From Pseudomonadota bacterium (GTDB lineage: Bacteria; Pseudomonadota; Gammaproteobacteria; UBA5335): a stretch of DNA of 64,000 bases. The stretch's first letter is position 1. Every line of letters starts with the position of its first letter. Where the stretch lies: contig JAXHTV010000009.1 in NCBI GenBank assembly GCA_034189865.1, positions 1 through 64,000 on the forward strand, given 5' to 3'. Below are positions 1-10,062 of the stretch, piece after piece. A model generated the notes under the pieces. The model searched no databases. It saw only the letters and a program-made list of their open reading frames with translations, and was not told the origin of the DNA. A program made the position numbers and the translations under genes.

Positions 1-355
1 GAGGGTCATGGGGGTGTTCTCCGCTTTGAGTAGTTTTGTGTCCGGCTGAGCCGGGGAGGCATATGAGCGTTTCTCGGCTAACAGTCGGTTATATCTGCTG
101 AACATGAAGAATCTTGAGTCAATCGGTTATGAACGATTGATTGGGGGGGCAGCGAAACAGTGGAGGAGGCGCGCTGGAAGCACCTCTGAGCTTAAGACAA
201 GATGCTGTTTTAATTCATTAATTTGGTTATTTGCTGTTGTTTCGATGGCGGCGGTATCACCCATCGGGCAGCAGTCGATGTGCCTGTAGTGGCCACGGAC
301 GGCGCGATGGGCTGGTCATTAATGTTTAGTGAAATGCGACGTTATGGCGCGTCGG
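1..355. other. intergenic region, no gene supported
   Basis: No open frame here has a convincing ribosome binding site or recognisable protein content, so I call no gene. The region lies downstream of the stop of the minus-strand GGDEF/EAL gene. It holds a small 7-bp inverted repeat (119-125 with 134-140) without a T-tract, so it is not a convincing terminator. An AT-rich stretch lies around 205-240. No riboswitch, tRNA or repeat was recognised. Confidence 0.5.
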
Positions 356-2872
356 TTATGCCGATGCCATGTCCAGTTGCGGGTTGGGCAACGGGGCGGG
401 GCGGGAGATTCCGATACCCTGGACGTAGTCCACGCCCAGGCAGCGGAGACGTTGAAGAACCTGCCGGTTTTCTACGCAAGGTGCGATGGACTGGATTCCG
501 GCGACCCGGGCAACGTGATGGATAGATTCCACCATGGCGCGATCCATTGCGCTCGATACCATGTCTTTAACTAACTCACCCTCAATTTTAACGTAGTCCA
601 CCGGCAGGTTTTTCAGGTTGCCGAAAGAAGAAACGCCACTGCCGAAGTGGTTGAGTGCCACATGGCAACCGAGTTGTTTGACGGCGCTGGCGAAGGCGTG
701 AGCATCGTTAAGATTGGTGATGGCGCTGTTTTCGGTGATTTCGAAGCAAAACGCTTCAAACGGCACGCGCGAGTCATTGAACGCGCGACGAATGAATTTT
801 GTCAGCTCGGGATCGGCCAGTGCACAGTCGGACAAGTTGATGAACCAACGTTGTGTCGATGGTGCGCCGTGAGCGCTCGTGCGGGTCAAGCGGGCGTATC
901 GGTTCAAGGCCGCCTGAATGACCCAGCGATCAATGTCGCATGCCAAATTCTGGCGCTGCGCTGCCGGTAGAAAAACCCGCGGCGGAACCAAGCGGTTTTT
1001 GTGGTCGACCATACGAACCAGTACTTCCAGATGGTGAGGATGCTCGGCGGTGGCTGCTTGCGTGCTTCGAATTTGCTGACCATGGAGCACAAAGCCGTTC
1101 TCATCCAGGGCCGTTCTGATGCGCTTGGCCCATGCCATATCGCCTTTGAGAGTCCTGTTGCGCGTTTGGCGAATTTCTCCGATGTGAATGCGATCGCGGC
1201 CGCTGTCCTTGGCCAGATACATGGCTTCGTCGGCGGCGCGGAGGATGTCGGATGTGCTGCCGGCGTCTTCGGTTATCGGGATCAGTCCGATGCTGGCTTG
1301 GACGCATAACGTCTTGTCATTCCAGGAGAAACGGAAGTTGCGTACCGCTTTGCGAAGATCCTCGGCGATTCGCTGCGCGTTGGCTTGCCGGCAATTCTCG
1401 AGCAGCACGCCGAATTCGTCGCCGCCGATCCGGGCCAGGCTGTCACTTTCGCGCAATCGCGAAGCGAGCACGGCGCTGACCTGCTTGAGTAACTGATCGC
1501 CTGCAAAGTGGCCATGTCCGTCGTTGATGGCCTTAAATCCGTCCAAGTCGATGTACAGGATAGCGTGGGGTTTTCCGGTCTTTTGAATTGAACGCAAGGC
1601 CGATTCGACACGGGATTCAAACTCGCGACGATTCAAAAGACCGGTGAGCCCATCGTGGCAAGCTTGGAACGTCAAGCGGGCCGCCGCTTCGCGTTCCGCC
1701 GTCGCGTCGTGAAGGACCAGAACCTGTCCCGTGGCGATGTTTTGCTCGTCGCATAGCGTCATGACCCAGCCTTCGACCGCAAGCGTCGATCCGTCCGGCC
1801 GCATCATTGTCGTATTGTCTCCGAGCCGTGTCGGTTTCGGACTGCCGCCGCTTAGCCGGATTCCCGGTAAATTGAGTTCTTCCCGGGTCTCACTGTCGAC
1901 CAGCTTGATCACCTCGGATGCGGGGTTCAACCGAGCATTTTCGTGGGTTATCGCGGCTAGCTGTTCCGCCGCCGGATTCATGTATTCGATGTAGCCCACG
2001 CCGTTGGTTCGGATCACGCCGTCAGTGATGGCCGCGAGGGTAAATTGCGCCCGCTCTTTCTCGGCTCGAATGATCGCTTCGGCGGCGTCGCTCTTCGACA
2101 GGCTCCGCCAGGAGAACCGAAGAGCAATCAGTAGCAATAAACTGGTGACCGTTACCAGGCTGACGGACAGCAATACCCCCGCGAAGCGCGAGATCTCTCC
2201 CAATAAATTTGAAAATCGAATTTCCAGCGGATGGAGAATCTCGTTGATCTGGGAGAGTTGTGCCACGTGAGTTGAAAGCTCTTCTCCGGTTGTCCCTTGT
2301 ACGGTTACTAAATGATGAATCTGCTTGCCGATGGCTTGAATGTTCAGAATGTATTGATCGCCTTCCCGCCATACCTCGAGAATATCGGCCATCAGTGGGG
2401 TTCGGTGAAAATAGCGGAACAGGCGCACCACGCTGGGAAAATCGTCGGCATGGCTTCCTCCTTGGAGATAGCCGTTCTGTGCCACTTGCAGATCCGGCTC
2501 GGGCTTTTCCAGTTCCAAGCGCATTTGCCGGTATCCGAGGGGGATGGCCAAGGCGGCTTGATAGATCTCGAAGTCATTGGGGTCTGCCGACTCGGCATAG
2601 CGCTGAAGGTAGACGATGGATCTTTTTTGCCCTTTGGACCAAAGGCTTTCGCCGCCGGTATAGGCTCGGCAGGCCGAGAGGATGTCAATGCTGAACAGAG
2701 CGAGGCCAAGCAGGCCCCCGATGACAATGAGCAGTGGCCCGATATACATCAGCTTGCGCCGGAGACGCGTTGGCTTGCTGGGCCGAGAAAGGCTCGGTCC
2801 GTGATTGGCTAAACTCACAAAATCTTCCCGAGCGATTTGCGCCTTTTTGTGAAGAGCGTTGAGTCTTCCCAA
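356..2872 (-). CDS. membrane-anchored PAS-GGDEF-EAL cyclic-di-GMP protein with degenerate EAL
   Basis: Probable membrane c-di-GMP signalling protein of 838 aa. Two membrane segments (about 41-63 and 237-260) enclose a helical periplasmic region of about 170 residues that probably senses a signal. A PAS-like region follows (about 280-400). The GGDEF domain has an intact GGDEF motif (483-487) and an RESD inhibitory site five residues upstream, so diguanylate cyclase activity is plausible. The EAL domain looks dead as a phosphodiesterase: EAL reads EVL (616-618), the paired Asp before FG is Asn-His (741-742), and the late AEGVE motif reads APCVE. The start codon is TTG with only a weak upstream signal; a later ATG would remove the cytoplasmic tail but keep the first membrane helix. 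It is transcribed away from the CapA gene and shows no operon partner. Confidence 0.88.
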   Translation of the reverse strand: MGRLNALHKKAQIAREDFVSLANHGPSLSRPSKPTRLRRKLMYIGPLLIVIGGLLGLALFSIDILSACRAYTGGESLWSKGQKRSIVYLQRYAESADPNDFEIYQAALAIPLGYRQMRLELEKPEPDLQVAQNGYLQGGSHADDFPSVVRLFRYFHRTPLMADILEVWREGDQYILNIQAIGKQIHHLVTVQGTTGEELSTHVAQLSQINEILHPLEIRFSNLLGEISRFAGVLLSVSLVTVTSLLLLIALRFSWRSLSKSDAAEAIIRAEKERAQFTLAAITDGVIRTNGVGYIEYMNPAAEQLAAITHENARLNPASEVIKLVDSETREELNLPGIRLSGGSPKPTRLGDNTTMMRPDGSTLAVEGWVMTLCDEQNIATGQVLVLHDATAEREAAARLTFQACHDGLTGLLNRREFESRVESALRSIQKTGKPHAILYIDLDGFKAINDGHGHFAGDQLLKQVSAVLASRLRESDSLARIGGDEFGVLLENCRQANAQRIAEDLRKAVRNFRFSWNDKTLCVQASIGLIPITEDAGSTSDILRAADEAMYLAKDSGRDRIHIGEIRQTRNRTLKGDMAWAKRIRTALDENGFVLHGQQIRSTQAATAEHPHHLEVLVRMVDHKNRLVPPRVFLPAAQRQNLACDIDRWVIQAALNRYARLTRTSAHGAPSTQRWFINLSDCALADPELTKFIRRAFNDSRVPFEAFCFEITENSAITNLNDAHAFASAVKQLGCHVALNHFGSGVSSFGNLKNLPVDYVKIEGELVKDMVSSAMDRAMVESIHHVARVAGIQSIAPCVENRQVLQRLRCLGVDYVQGIGISRPAPLPNPQLDMASA

Positions 2873-3097
2873 AATGAATCATGCATGGTTTGCCCGCCCA
2901 GCATGTTAAGTGAGTATTATCAAATAGTAGGACTATCCGGACATTTTGAAAAGTTTTTTTGATCAAATGCAAAGTATTCCTATACGAGAAGGCCATCATT
3001 TATGGTGGACATTTCAGAGTATGTTTCGGGTTTCTGGCGTTTCCATTGTCAGAGTGGTGAGTGAATAATTTACTGAACATTGGGTTCTGGAACGAGG

Positions 3098-4210
3098 ATG
3101 ACGACAAGGGCGCGGACCCGTCTTTTCTTTTGCGGTGATGTGATGACGGGGCGTGGCGTCGACCAGATCCTGTCCCATCCCAGCCAGCCGAGGATCTACG
3201 AACCAGGTCTGGATTCCGCCACGGCTTATGTCGCGCTGGCGGAGGCGGTCAATGGTCCCATCCCACGCAGGACCCCGGCTTCGTACATCTGGGGCGACGC
3301 TTTGGCTGTGCTGGCGGATTTCCGTCCTAACCTCCGCGTGATCAATCTGGAAACCGCTGTGACCCGATGTGATGACCCGTGGCCTGGAAAAGGGATCAAT
3401 TACCGGATGAATCCGGACAACGTCGACTGCCTGACTGCGGCGGGCATTGACGTGGCTGTGTTGGCGAACAATCACGTGTTGGACTGGGGCCATGTGGGCT
3501 TGCAAGACACGCTGGATACCCTTGGCGCGGCGGGAGTTTCGGTCGTCGGTGCCGGAACGAGGTCTGATGAAGCGATTGCGCCTCTAACCCTTCGGGCGAC
3601 GCCGCAGTCGAGATTGAAGATTTTTGCCTTCGCCGCCGGGAGCAGCGGTGTACCGCCGGAATGGGATGCGCGAGCGGACCAACCGGGCGTGGCCCGGTTG
3701 TCGGAGGTATCCGCGAGATCCGCTCGGGACGTGGCTATGCGGATACGCGACCACACCGCTGTGGATGATGTAATCGTGGTCAGCATTCACTGGGGCGGCA
3801 ATTGGGGTTACGCCGTTCCGGCCGACCATCAAGCGTTCGCCAAAACCCTGATTGACGAGGCAAACGTGTCCATTGTCCATGGCCACTCATCTCATCATCC
3901 ACTGGGGATCGGCGTACACAGCGGGCGCTTGATTCTCTATGGCTGTGGGGATTTGCTGAACGACTACGAAGGGATCTCGGGCTACGAATGTTATCGGCCG
4001 GATTTGACCTTGCTCTATCTGGTGACCATTGACGGGGAAGGTGGGTTGGTCGATCTGGAGTTGGTTCCCATGCGGGTATGTCGGTTTCGCTTGCAGGCGG
4101 CGTCCCGAGAGGAGACCCAATGGCTTCGTGAAATGTTGGAGCGGGAGTGCGCAAAGCACGGCGCCCGTGTCGTACCCACCAAAAGCGGTCACCTGAAGTT
4201 GTTGTGGTAG
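3098..4210 (+). CDS. CapA family metallophosphatase-like protein
   Basis: Member of the CapA/PgsA-like branch of calcineurin-type metallophosphatases (370 aa). Visible motifs in order are GDVM (13-16), NLET (83-86), ANNHVLDWG (123-131), SIHWG (about 228-232) and HGHSSHHP (about 262-269). Together these give the usual metal-binding Asp, Asn and His residues. Founding members take part in poly-gamma-glutamate capsule production, but no capB, capC or other capsule gene is nearby, so the substrate is unknown. No signal peptide is visible from this start, although family members are often exported. I chose ATG 3098, six bases after GGA; an in-frame TTG at 3080 is possible. The gene stands alone between divergent and downstream single genes. 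Confidence 0.82.
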   Translation: MTTRARTRLFFCGDVMTGRGVDQILSHPSQPRIYEPGLDSATAYVALAEAVNGPIPRRTPASYIWGDALAVLADFRPNLRVINLETAVTRCDDPWPGKGINYRMNPDNVDCLTAAGIDVAVLANNHVLDWGHVGLQDTLDTLGAAGVSVVGAGTRSDEAIAPLTLRATPQSRLKIFAFAAGSSGVPPEWDARADQPGVARLSEVSARSARDVAMRIRDHTAVDDVIVVSIHWGGNWGYAVPADHQAFAKTLIDEANVSIVHGHSSHHPLGIGVHSGRLILYGCGDLLNDYEGISGYECYRPDLTLLYLVTIDGEGGLVDLELVPMRVCRFRLQAASREETQWLREMLERECAKHGARVVPTKSGHLKLLW

Positions 4211-4328
4211 CGTTCGGCGTTGCGTCGGTGCAGGGGAAAGCCGACAATCACTAGAGTCGTGACGGCCGCGGTCTTGTGATTTGATCGTGATGCTTAGCGT
4301 TATGGGCAGGTCACCAGGAGCTAACCGG

Positions 4329-4715
4329 ATGTTAGACCTCAATCCCTCCATTGTGTGTACGATTATCCTCAAAGCTCGGGCATTTCATGCCAAAGAAGCG
4401 GTGGTGATTCCGGAAGTACCATCTAATCCCACCGATGACTGGGCGCTACAGGTACTGGCTGATCATGGGGACGACCTGACCTTCCAGGAACTGCAAACCA
4501 CGATTCAGGACCTTGAGCCGGATCAACAAGCCAACCTGGTGGCCTTGATGTGGGTCGGTCGGGGTGATTTTGCTGCCGAGGAATGGGAAGCAGCCTTGGC
4601 AGAAGCCGATCGTAATGCCAATTTACGCACGGCTGAATATCTATTGGCCACGCCCAACGTGGCGGATTATCTCCGGGAAGGGCTGGCGGAACTTGGCTAC
4701 GACTGCGAAGAATGA
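4329..4715 (+). CDS. DUF3775 domain protein
   Basis: Small soluble protein of 128 aa matching the DUF3775 pattern: an N-terminal LNPSIVCTIILKAR segment, a central NPTDDWALQVLADHGDD stretch, the LVALMWVGRGDF core and a C-terminal AEYLLATPNVADYLREGL segment. The function of the family is unknown. It is acidic, with no cysteine pair, signal peptide or membrane helix. Start ATG 4329 is preceded by AGGAG at 4316-4320 with 8-bp spacing, which decides against the in-frame upstream methionine at 4281. It sits 84 bp before the DoxX gene on the same strand, possibly co-transcribed. Confidence 0.8.
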   Translation: MLDLNPSIVCTIILKARAFHAKEAVVIPEVPSNPTDDWALQVLADHGDDLTFQELQTTIQDLEPDQQANLVALMWVGRGDFAAEEWEAALAEADRNANLRTAEYLLATPNVADYLREGLAELGYDCEE

Positions 4716-4799
4716 GGTTTTGTAGCGTCGTCATGCTGTTGTCACCGCTTCGTGGGGTGCCAGTTGAGTTGTGCGGTCTTTCCCGATAAGGAGCGCGAT

Positions 4800-5186
4800 A
4801 TGGGAACGGACGATCTAGCCAAATTGGTGTTGCGGTTGACCTTGGGCGGATTGATGCTCTTCCACGGCGTAAACAAGCTGATTTATGGCATCGGTGGTGT
4901 TCAGTATCTGGTTGCGCAAGCCGGTTTGCCCGAGATGGTGGCCTACGGCGTGTATGTGGGTGAAATCATTGCGCCGGTTATGCTGATCGTGGGTTGGCAA
5001 GTGCGTGTTGCGGCGCTTTTGATTGTGATCAACATGTTCTTTGCGCTGGTGCTTGCGCATTTGGGTGACCTATTCGCGCTGACTTCCCATGGTGGTTGGC
5101 GTTTGGAGCTGCAGGCGTTTTATTTATTCACCGCCCTTGCAGTGTTGTTGCTGGGGGCGGGGCGTTATGCGGTGCAGGAAGACTAG
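4800..5186 (+). CDS. DoxX family membrane protein
   Basis: DoxX/YphA-like integral membrane protein of 128 aa with four hydrophobic segments. The signature is LRLTLGGLMLFHGVNKL near residues 9-25, followed by a GVYVGEIIAPVMLIVG helix. Founding DoxX is a thiosulfate:quinone oxidoreductase subunit in Acidianus, but most bacterial relatives have no proven activity and some are tied to redox stress. The start at ATG 4800 is supported by AAGGAG six bases upstream; an in-frame upstream start at 4752 lacks this. It converges on msrB. Given the sulfur genes 1 kb away a sulfur or redox role is attractive, but that is inference only. Confidence 0.85.
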   Translation: MGTDDLAKLVLRLTLGGLMLFHGVNKLIYGIGGVQYLVAQAGLPEMVAYGVYVGEIIAPVMLIVGWQVRVAALLIVINMFFALVLAHLGDLFALTSHGGWRLELQAFYLFTALAVLLLGAGRYAVQED

Positions 5187-5242
5187 GCATGAGGCCGGCA
5201 CCGGCAACCCTTGAGGGGCGTCTCGGGTGCGATTGACCGGGG

Positions 5243-5650
5243 TTAGGCCGAATCGGGTTCTCGATCCAGATCGAGTGATGCCGAGTTGATGCAGTAGCGA
5301 AGTCCGGTGGGATTCGGGCCGTCGCCGAACACGTGACCCAAATGGGCGTTACAGTTGGCGCATCGGACTTCGGTGCGGTGCATCCCGTGACTGAAATCTT
5401 CCAGGGTTCTAACGGCTGCCTCGCTGAAGGGTTGATAGAAACTGGGCCAGCCGGATCCAGAATCGTATTTCGTCTCGGCGCTAAATAGGGGCGCTTCACA
5501 ACAAACGCAGCGGTACAGACCGGGTTCTTTGCAGTCGTGGTAGATCCCGGTAAAGGGGGGTTCGGTCCCGCCCCGACGCGTTATCTGATACTGCTCCGGG
5601 GTTAATTTTTGCCGCCAATGTGCATCGTCATGATCACTTTGATCTGCCAT
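5243..5650 (-). CDS. msrB: peptide-methionine (R)-S-oxide reductase
   Basis: Reduces methionine-R-sulfoxide in oxidised proteins using thioredoxin. The 135-aa product is the normal MsrB length. Both zinc-binding pairs are present (Cys48/Cys51 and Cys97/Cys100), as are the GSGWPSF substrate loop (66-71) and the catalytic RYCINS motif with Cys120. It is a single-domain protein with no fused MsrA and no export signal, so it should act in the cytoplasm. It is transcribed on the minus strand, 29 bp downstream of the PilZ gene stop, and the two may form a short operon. Confidence 0.95.
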   Translation of the reverse strand: MADQSDHDDAHWRQKLTPEQYQITRRGGTEPPFTGIYHDCKEPGLYRCVCCEAPLFSAETKYDSGSGWPSFYQPFSEAAVRTLEDFSHGMHRTEVRCANCNAHLGHVFGDGPNPTGLRYCINSASLDLDREPDSA

Positions 5651-5679
5651 ATCAGAACATTCCCCTTTTAACGCTCGAT

Positions 5680-6060
5680 TTAGACCGCGTCATCGTCGGG
5701 CAGTTGGATCAGTTCGCCGATTTCCCGATGCAGGACTTCGGTATCCCCCAAATTGTATTCGATCAAGTGGCGCAGATGGGTAATGCTGTCCAAATCGATA
5801 GATGTACATTTCCACCCGATCCGTTCGTCGTCGACATGCACGGCCAGGCCTTGCATTTCGATCACGTCATCGTCGCTACCTAGGCGGATAATTAGGCACC
5901 CTTCGGTTCCGGGTGCTCCCTGCCAATCTTCGGGCCGGGTGATGAGCGCTCCCTTAAGAGAGATGTCCAGAAGTTCCGATTGTAAGCGTCGGCCGCTGTT
6001 TTGCAGCTCTACTTGACTGGCAAATTCGATTCGCGTGAAGTTCCGTCGTTCCACATTCAT
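5680..6060 (-). CDS. PilZ domain protein
   Basis: Single PilZ domain of 126 aa, the usual c-di-GMP receptor fold. The RRNFTR segment (5-10) supplies the arginine-rich binding site and DISLKG (32-37) matches the (D/N)xSxxG motif. The effector target is unknown. I start at ATG 6060 because [10 protein letters not shown] is the normal N-terminus of such proteins; an upstream in-frame ATG at 6141 would add 27 residues of low-complexity sequence. No clear Shine-Dalgarno precedes the chosen start. A c-di-GMP enzyme (356-2872) and pilus genes (44.5-49.6 kb) lie in the same window, but no direct link is shown. Confidence 0.82.
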   Translation of the reverse strand: MNVERRNFTRIEFASQVELQNSGRRLQSELLDISLKGALITRPEDWQGAPGTEGCLIIRLGSDDDVIEMQGLAVHVDDERIGWKCTSIDLDSITHLRHLIEYNLGDTEVLHREIGELIQLPDDDAV

Positions 6061-6242
6061 TGTTAGTGTCGTTGAATTGGAATAGTTTGGTGATGTGGTT
6101 TTACCTGATGGCCGGATGATTGTGTCGCTCCGGCCGGACATCCGGATAGGGTGACCACAGTTCGTTATTTTCTTGTTCGATCAGCTTGACGGGTTTTGTG
6201 ATGTGACGCAAGTTGCCTTCGCGCTCTCCATTCACTGAGCCC

Positions 6243-6285
6243 TTTACAAATGAGTAATATCTAAATTAGATTATTCTCATCTAAT
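6243..6285. promoter_or_regulatory. palindromic operator-like region of the sulfur operon
   Basis: Two overlapping AT-rich palindromes precede the persulfide dioxygenase gene. One is ATCTAA-A-TTAGAT at 6259-6271. The other is ATTAGAT (6265-6271), 7 bp, ATCTAAT (6279-6285). Possible promoter hexamers overlap them: TTTACA at 6243-6248, and TAATAT at 6255-6260 with TTCACT 18 bp upstream. Related operons in other bacteria are controlled by ArsR-family persulfide sensors (BigR, SqrR). No such regulator gene is found in this window, so the binding protein is unknown. Confidence 0.45.
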
Positions 6286-6310
6286 AATTTCGGAATGGGA
6301 GACATCGTCG

Positions 6311-7177
6311 ATGGCACGCCCCTGCGTCGAGCCTTTCTTACATGAACCTTCCTCCACGTTTTCATATGTGATCTGGGATCCCGAGACACGACGGGCAGCC
6401 GTGATTGATCCCGTGCTCGATTTTGATCTGCCGTCAGGTCGAGCGCGCCATCAATCGGCGGATGCGATTTTGGCCTATGTCCGGGAAAACGCACTGACGG
6501 TGGATTGGATTCTAGAAACCCACGCCCACGCAGACCATCTCACGGCAGCACCCTATATAAAGCAAGCGGTCGGGGGGAAGATTGCTATTGGCGAGGGGAT
6601 TCAAACCGTACAGGGCCGTTTCAAGACCCTCTTTAACCTATCCGATGATGCACTGATAGCCGATGGTCGGGATTTCGATCATTTATTCTGCGACCGGGAA
6701 ACGTTTCGAGTCGGCAACTTGCAAGGCCGGGTCATCGCGACGCCTGGCCACACCTCCGACAGTGTCAGTTATCTCTTTAACGATACGTTATTCGTAGGCG
6801 ATACCTTGTTTATGCCGGACTACGGCACGGCACGCTGCGACTTTCCGGGCGGGGACGCGAGGTTGTTGTATCAGTCCATTCAACGTCTTTTTGCACTGCC
6901 GGATACAACCCGAATGTTTCTGTGTCATGACTACCCGCCGGACGGCCGCGACTTCGAGTGCGAAACCACAGTTTTGGCGCAAAAGGAGCGGAATATTCAC
7001 GTCGGCCCAGGGATGTCGGAAGACCAGTTCGTCGAATTGCGGACCGCGCGCGACGCCAAATTGCCCGTTCCGAAGCTCATCATTCCTTCGGTACAGGTCA
7101 ACATCTGCGCCGGACGTTTGCCGGAACCGGAAGAAAATGGCGTGTCTTATTTGAAGCTGCCATTGGATGTGTTCTGA
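6311..7177 (+). CDS. Blh/ETHE1-type persulfide dioxygenase (MBL fold)
   Basis: Metallo-beta-lactamase-fold protein of 288 aa, closest in pattern to the Blh branch of persulfide dioxygenases, which oxidise glutathione persulfide to sulfite and glutathione. Iron-ligand motifs are visible: HAHADH (71-76), His147 in TPGHTSDS, Asp164 in GDTLF and His206 in CHDYPPDGR. An FPGGDAR loop (178-184) is typical of this group. There is no fused rhodanese domain. ATG 6311 follows GGGAG (6297-6301) by nine bases. It leads a run with two YeeE/YedE half-transporters and SQR, the usual persulfide-detoxification set, so a sulfur role is well supported by context. Confidence 0.88.
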   Translation: MARPCVEPFLHEPSSTFSYVIWDPETRRAAVIDPVLDFDLPSGRARHQSADAILAYVRENALTVDWILETHAHADHLTAAPYIKQAVGGKIAIGEGIQTVQGRFKTLFNLSDDALIADGRDFDHLFCDRETFRVGNLQGRVIATPGHTSDSVSYLFNDTLFVGDTLFMPDYGTARCDFPGGDARLLYQSIQRLFALPDTTRMFLCHDYPPDGRDFECETTVLAQKERNIHVGPGMSEDQFVELRTARDAKLPVPKLIIPSVQVNICAGRLPEPEENGVSYLKLPLDVF

Positions 7178-7243
7178 CCCCGCGGTGGGAGACTCATTCA
7201 GCGACGGTATCGTCCTCCATTCTTGTGGATTGAAGATTTGATT

Positions 7244-7672
7244 ATGGAAAATTTCACCCCCTATTCGGCACTAATCGGTGGTGCCTTGATCGGCCTGAGT
7301 GCTACGGTTCTATTACTGTTCAACGGCCGCATCGCCGGCTTGAGCGGCATCGTCAATGGTGCGGTCGAATCATCCGGTGACCGAAGCTGGCGATGGTTGT
7401 TTCTCCTGGGCGTGGTGGGCGGTGCTTTGTTACACCAACTCACCCTGGGGCCGGCTTTTGCACTCCGCGAAGGGTATTCGCCATTGTTGTTGGGCGTGGC
7501 GGCTTTTCTGGTGGGCTTCGGTACGCGGATGGGGAACGGCTGTACCAGCGGGCATGGCGTTTGTGGAATCGGCCGCTTATCCGTCCGTTCGATTGTGGCC
7601 ACGCTGACCTTTCTTGGTGCCGGGATCGTCACAGTCACTGTGGCTCGACAGTTGTTGGGAGTGTCGTTGTAA
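7244..7672 (+). CDS. YeeE/YedE family half-transporter, first component
   Basis: Integral membrane protein of 142 aa with about four helices. It carries the YeeE/YedE signature GNGCTSGHGVCGIGRLS (about residues 98-114), whose cysteines are thought to handle sulfur species; full-length relatives such as TsuA import thiosulfate. Here the transporter is split into two half-size genes, as in bigR-type operons. ATG 7244 is preferred over an in-frame TTG at 7223, which would add seven residues. Its TAA stop overlaps the ATG of the next gene (TAATG), implying translational coupling. Confidence 0.87.
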   Translation: MENFTPYSALIGGALIGLSATVLLLFNGRIAGLSGIVNGAVESSGDRSWRWLFLLGVVGGALLHQLTLGPAFALREGYSPLLLGVAAFLVGFGTRMGNGCTSGHGVCGIGRLSVRSIVATLTFLGAGIVTVTVARQLLGVSL

Positions 7673-8121
7673 TGGCGAGAATCAGTGCGTTGATCGCCGG
7701 GGTTTTGTTTGGTTTTGGGGTGACCTTGTCTCAGATGGTCAATCCGAACAAGGTGATCAATTTTATGGACGTTCTGGGTACGTGGGATCCCAGTTTGGCC
7801 CTGGTGGTCGGTGGCGCGGTCGCCGTGACACTGGCAACCTTCCCGTATGTCACCCGTCGTGTTCGTCCGGTTTGGGGGGATGTGTTTCAACTCCCCACGC
7901 GGCGAGATATTGATAGACCGCTGATTCTCGGTTCAGTTGTCTTTGGCGTGGGCTGGGGTTTGGCGGGCTATTGTCCCGGCGCCGCCGTTGGGGCTTTAGC
8001 GCTGAGTACTTGGGAGCCTTGGATCTTTCTGCCGGCGATGTTGGCCGGTTCAGCCGTGGCACGTGGTTTTCAGCGTCGCCGCGATTCACTTCCAGTTAAA
8101 CGCCGGGCGAGTATCCATTGA
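7672..8121 (+). CDS. YeeE/YedE family half-transporter, second component (DUF6691-like)
   Basis: Second half of the split YeeE/YedE transporter, 149 aa with four hydrophobic segments. Recognisable motifs are GVTLSQMVNPNKVINFMD near residue 18 and the cysteine-containing GYCPGAAVGAL near residues 101-111. Start ATG 7672 overlaps the stop of the first component by one base. The frame is open much further upstream (to 7393), but that part reads through the first component in the wrong frame and is not protein. Together with its partner it probably moves a reduced sulfur compound across the inner membrane; the exact substrate is not known. Confidence 0.87.
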   Translation: MARISALIAGVLFGFGVTLSQMVNPNKVINFMDVLGTWDPSLALVVGGAVAVTLATFPYVTRRVRPVWGDVFQLPTRRDIDRPLILGSVVFGVGWGLAGYCPGAAVGALALSTWEPWIFLPAMLAGSAVARGFQRRRDSLPVKRRASIH

Positions 8122-8137
8122 ACTTGCCTCCGGCTAG

Positions 8138-9436
<1,299 letters not shown>

Positions 9437-9473
9437 GGCCCGTCTTTCCGCTCTTGGGAGAACGCGGTCGATT

Positions 9474-9508
9474 CGCCCCGAGCGGCCATTGGGAACCGCT
9501 CCGGGGCG
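9474..9508. other. strong stem-loop between SQR and the next gene
   Basis: An almost perfect GC-rich inverted repeat: the 12-base arm at 9474-9485 pairs with 9496-9508, with one bulged base and a 10-base loop. No T-tract follows on either strand, so it is not a standard intrinsic terminator. It could protect or attenuate the operon mRNA upstream of the gene at 9591. Confidence 0.5.
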
Positions 9509-9590
9509 ATGGGCTGAACAATTGGCGGGATTGGACGATAAAGGAGAAGATTCGTTCGAAAAATCCCTCAGTCAATCGCCAGGAGCCGAC

Positions 9591-10058
9591 ATGACGACCG
9601 CGCATCCAGAGTTACACTCGCAGAAGTTGGTTCGCTGCCATATCCGCAATCCGCAGTCCGAGACCAGCATTCGTTTCGTCGAGCTCGAGAATTTTCGTCT
9701 TTGGGAATACATGATGCGACACAAGCACGGCCTTGTGGCGGAAGCCGTTAGTCTGTGCTTATGGGTCAACCTTAAAGAGTACCATCGCAAGGAGAACATT
9801 TACGCTCGGGCGGGTGATGTGCATACGCTCAATAGCATCGTGCTCAACATTTTTGATCCGTTGAACGGATACAGCCATGTCATCAAGCGCTACGCCTTGG
9901 CCGCAGATACCGAACGGCTAAAGACCACGCTGTTGTCCCATATCTCGGTTGATGTCCGGGAAAGCGATCGGTTTGATGTCACCGTTTATCCGGGATTTGG
10001 CGTGGCACGGTCTGACGTGGACGATCAGCAGTTGATTCTGGGTCTGGCGGATCAGTGA
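9591..10058 (+). CDS. unknown 155-aa protein downstream of SQR
   Basis: I do not recognise this gene. The product is a soluble 155-aa protein with no signal peptide, no membrane helix and no repeated cysteine motif; only two cysteines are seen, at about residues 14 and 61. The N-terminal half is basic and helical, the C-terminal half looks like alternating strands. AGGAG at 9581-9585 sits five bases before ATG 9591, which supports both translation and the chosen start. It is 154 bp downstream of SQR on the same strand, separated by a strong stem-loop, so it could belong to the sulfur operon or be independent. Confidence 0.7.
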   Translation: MTTAHPELHSQKLVRCHIRNPQSETSIRFVELENFRLWEYMMRHKHGLVAEAVSLCLWVNLKEYHRKENIYARAGDVHTLNSIVLNIFDPLNGYSHVIKRYALAADTERLKTTLLSHISVDVRESDRFDVTVYPGFGVARSDVDDQQLILGLADQ

Positions 10059-10062
10059 GTTT

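Noticed and set aside
1-355. Possible c-di-GMP or other riboswitch near the GGDEF/EAL gene
   Set aside because: The region is downstream of that minus-strand gene, and no riboswitch consensus could be matched.
3098-4210. CapA protein as evidence for a poly-gamma-glutamate capsule locus
   Set aside because: No capB/pgsB or capC/pgsC gene is present; CapA-like phosphatases are common outside capsule loci.
7393-7671. Extended N-terminus for the second YeeE/YedE gene
   Set aside because: This part is the first component read in another frame; the overlapping TAATG gives the real start.
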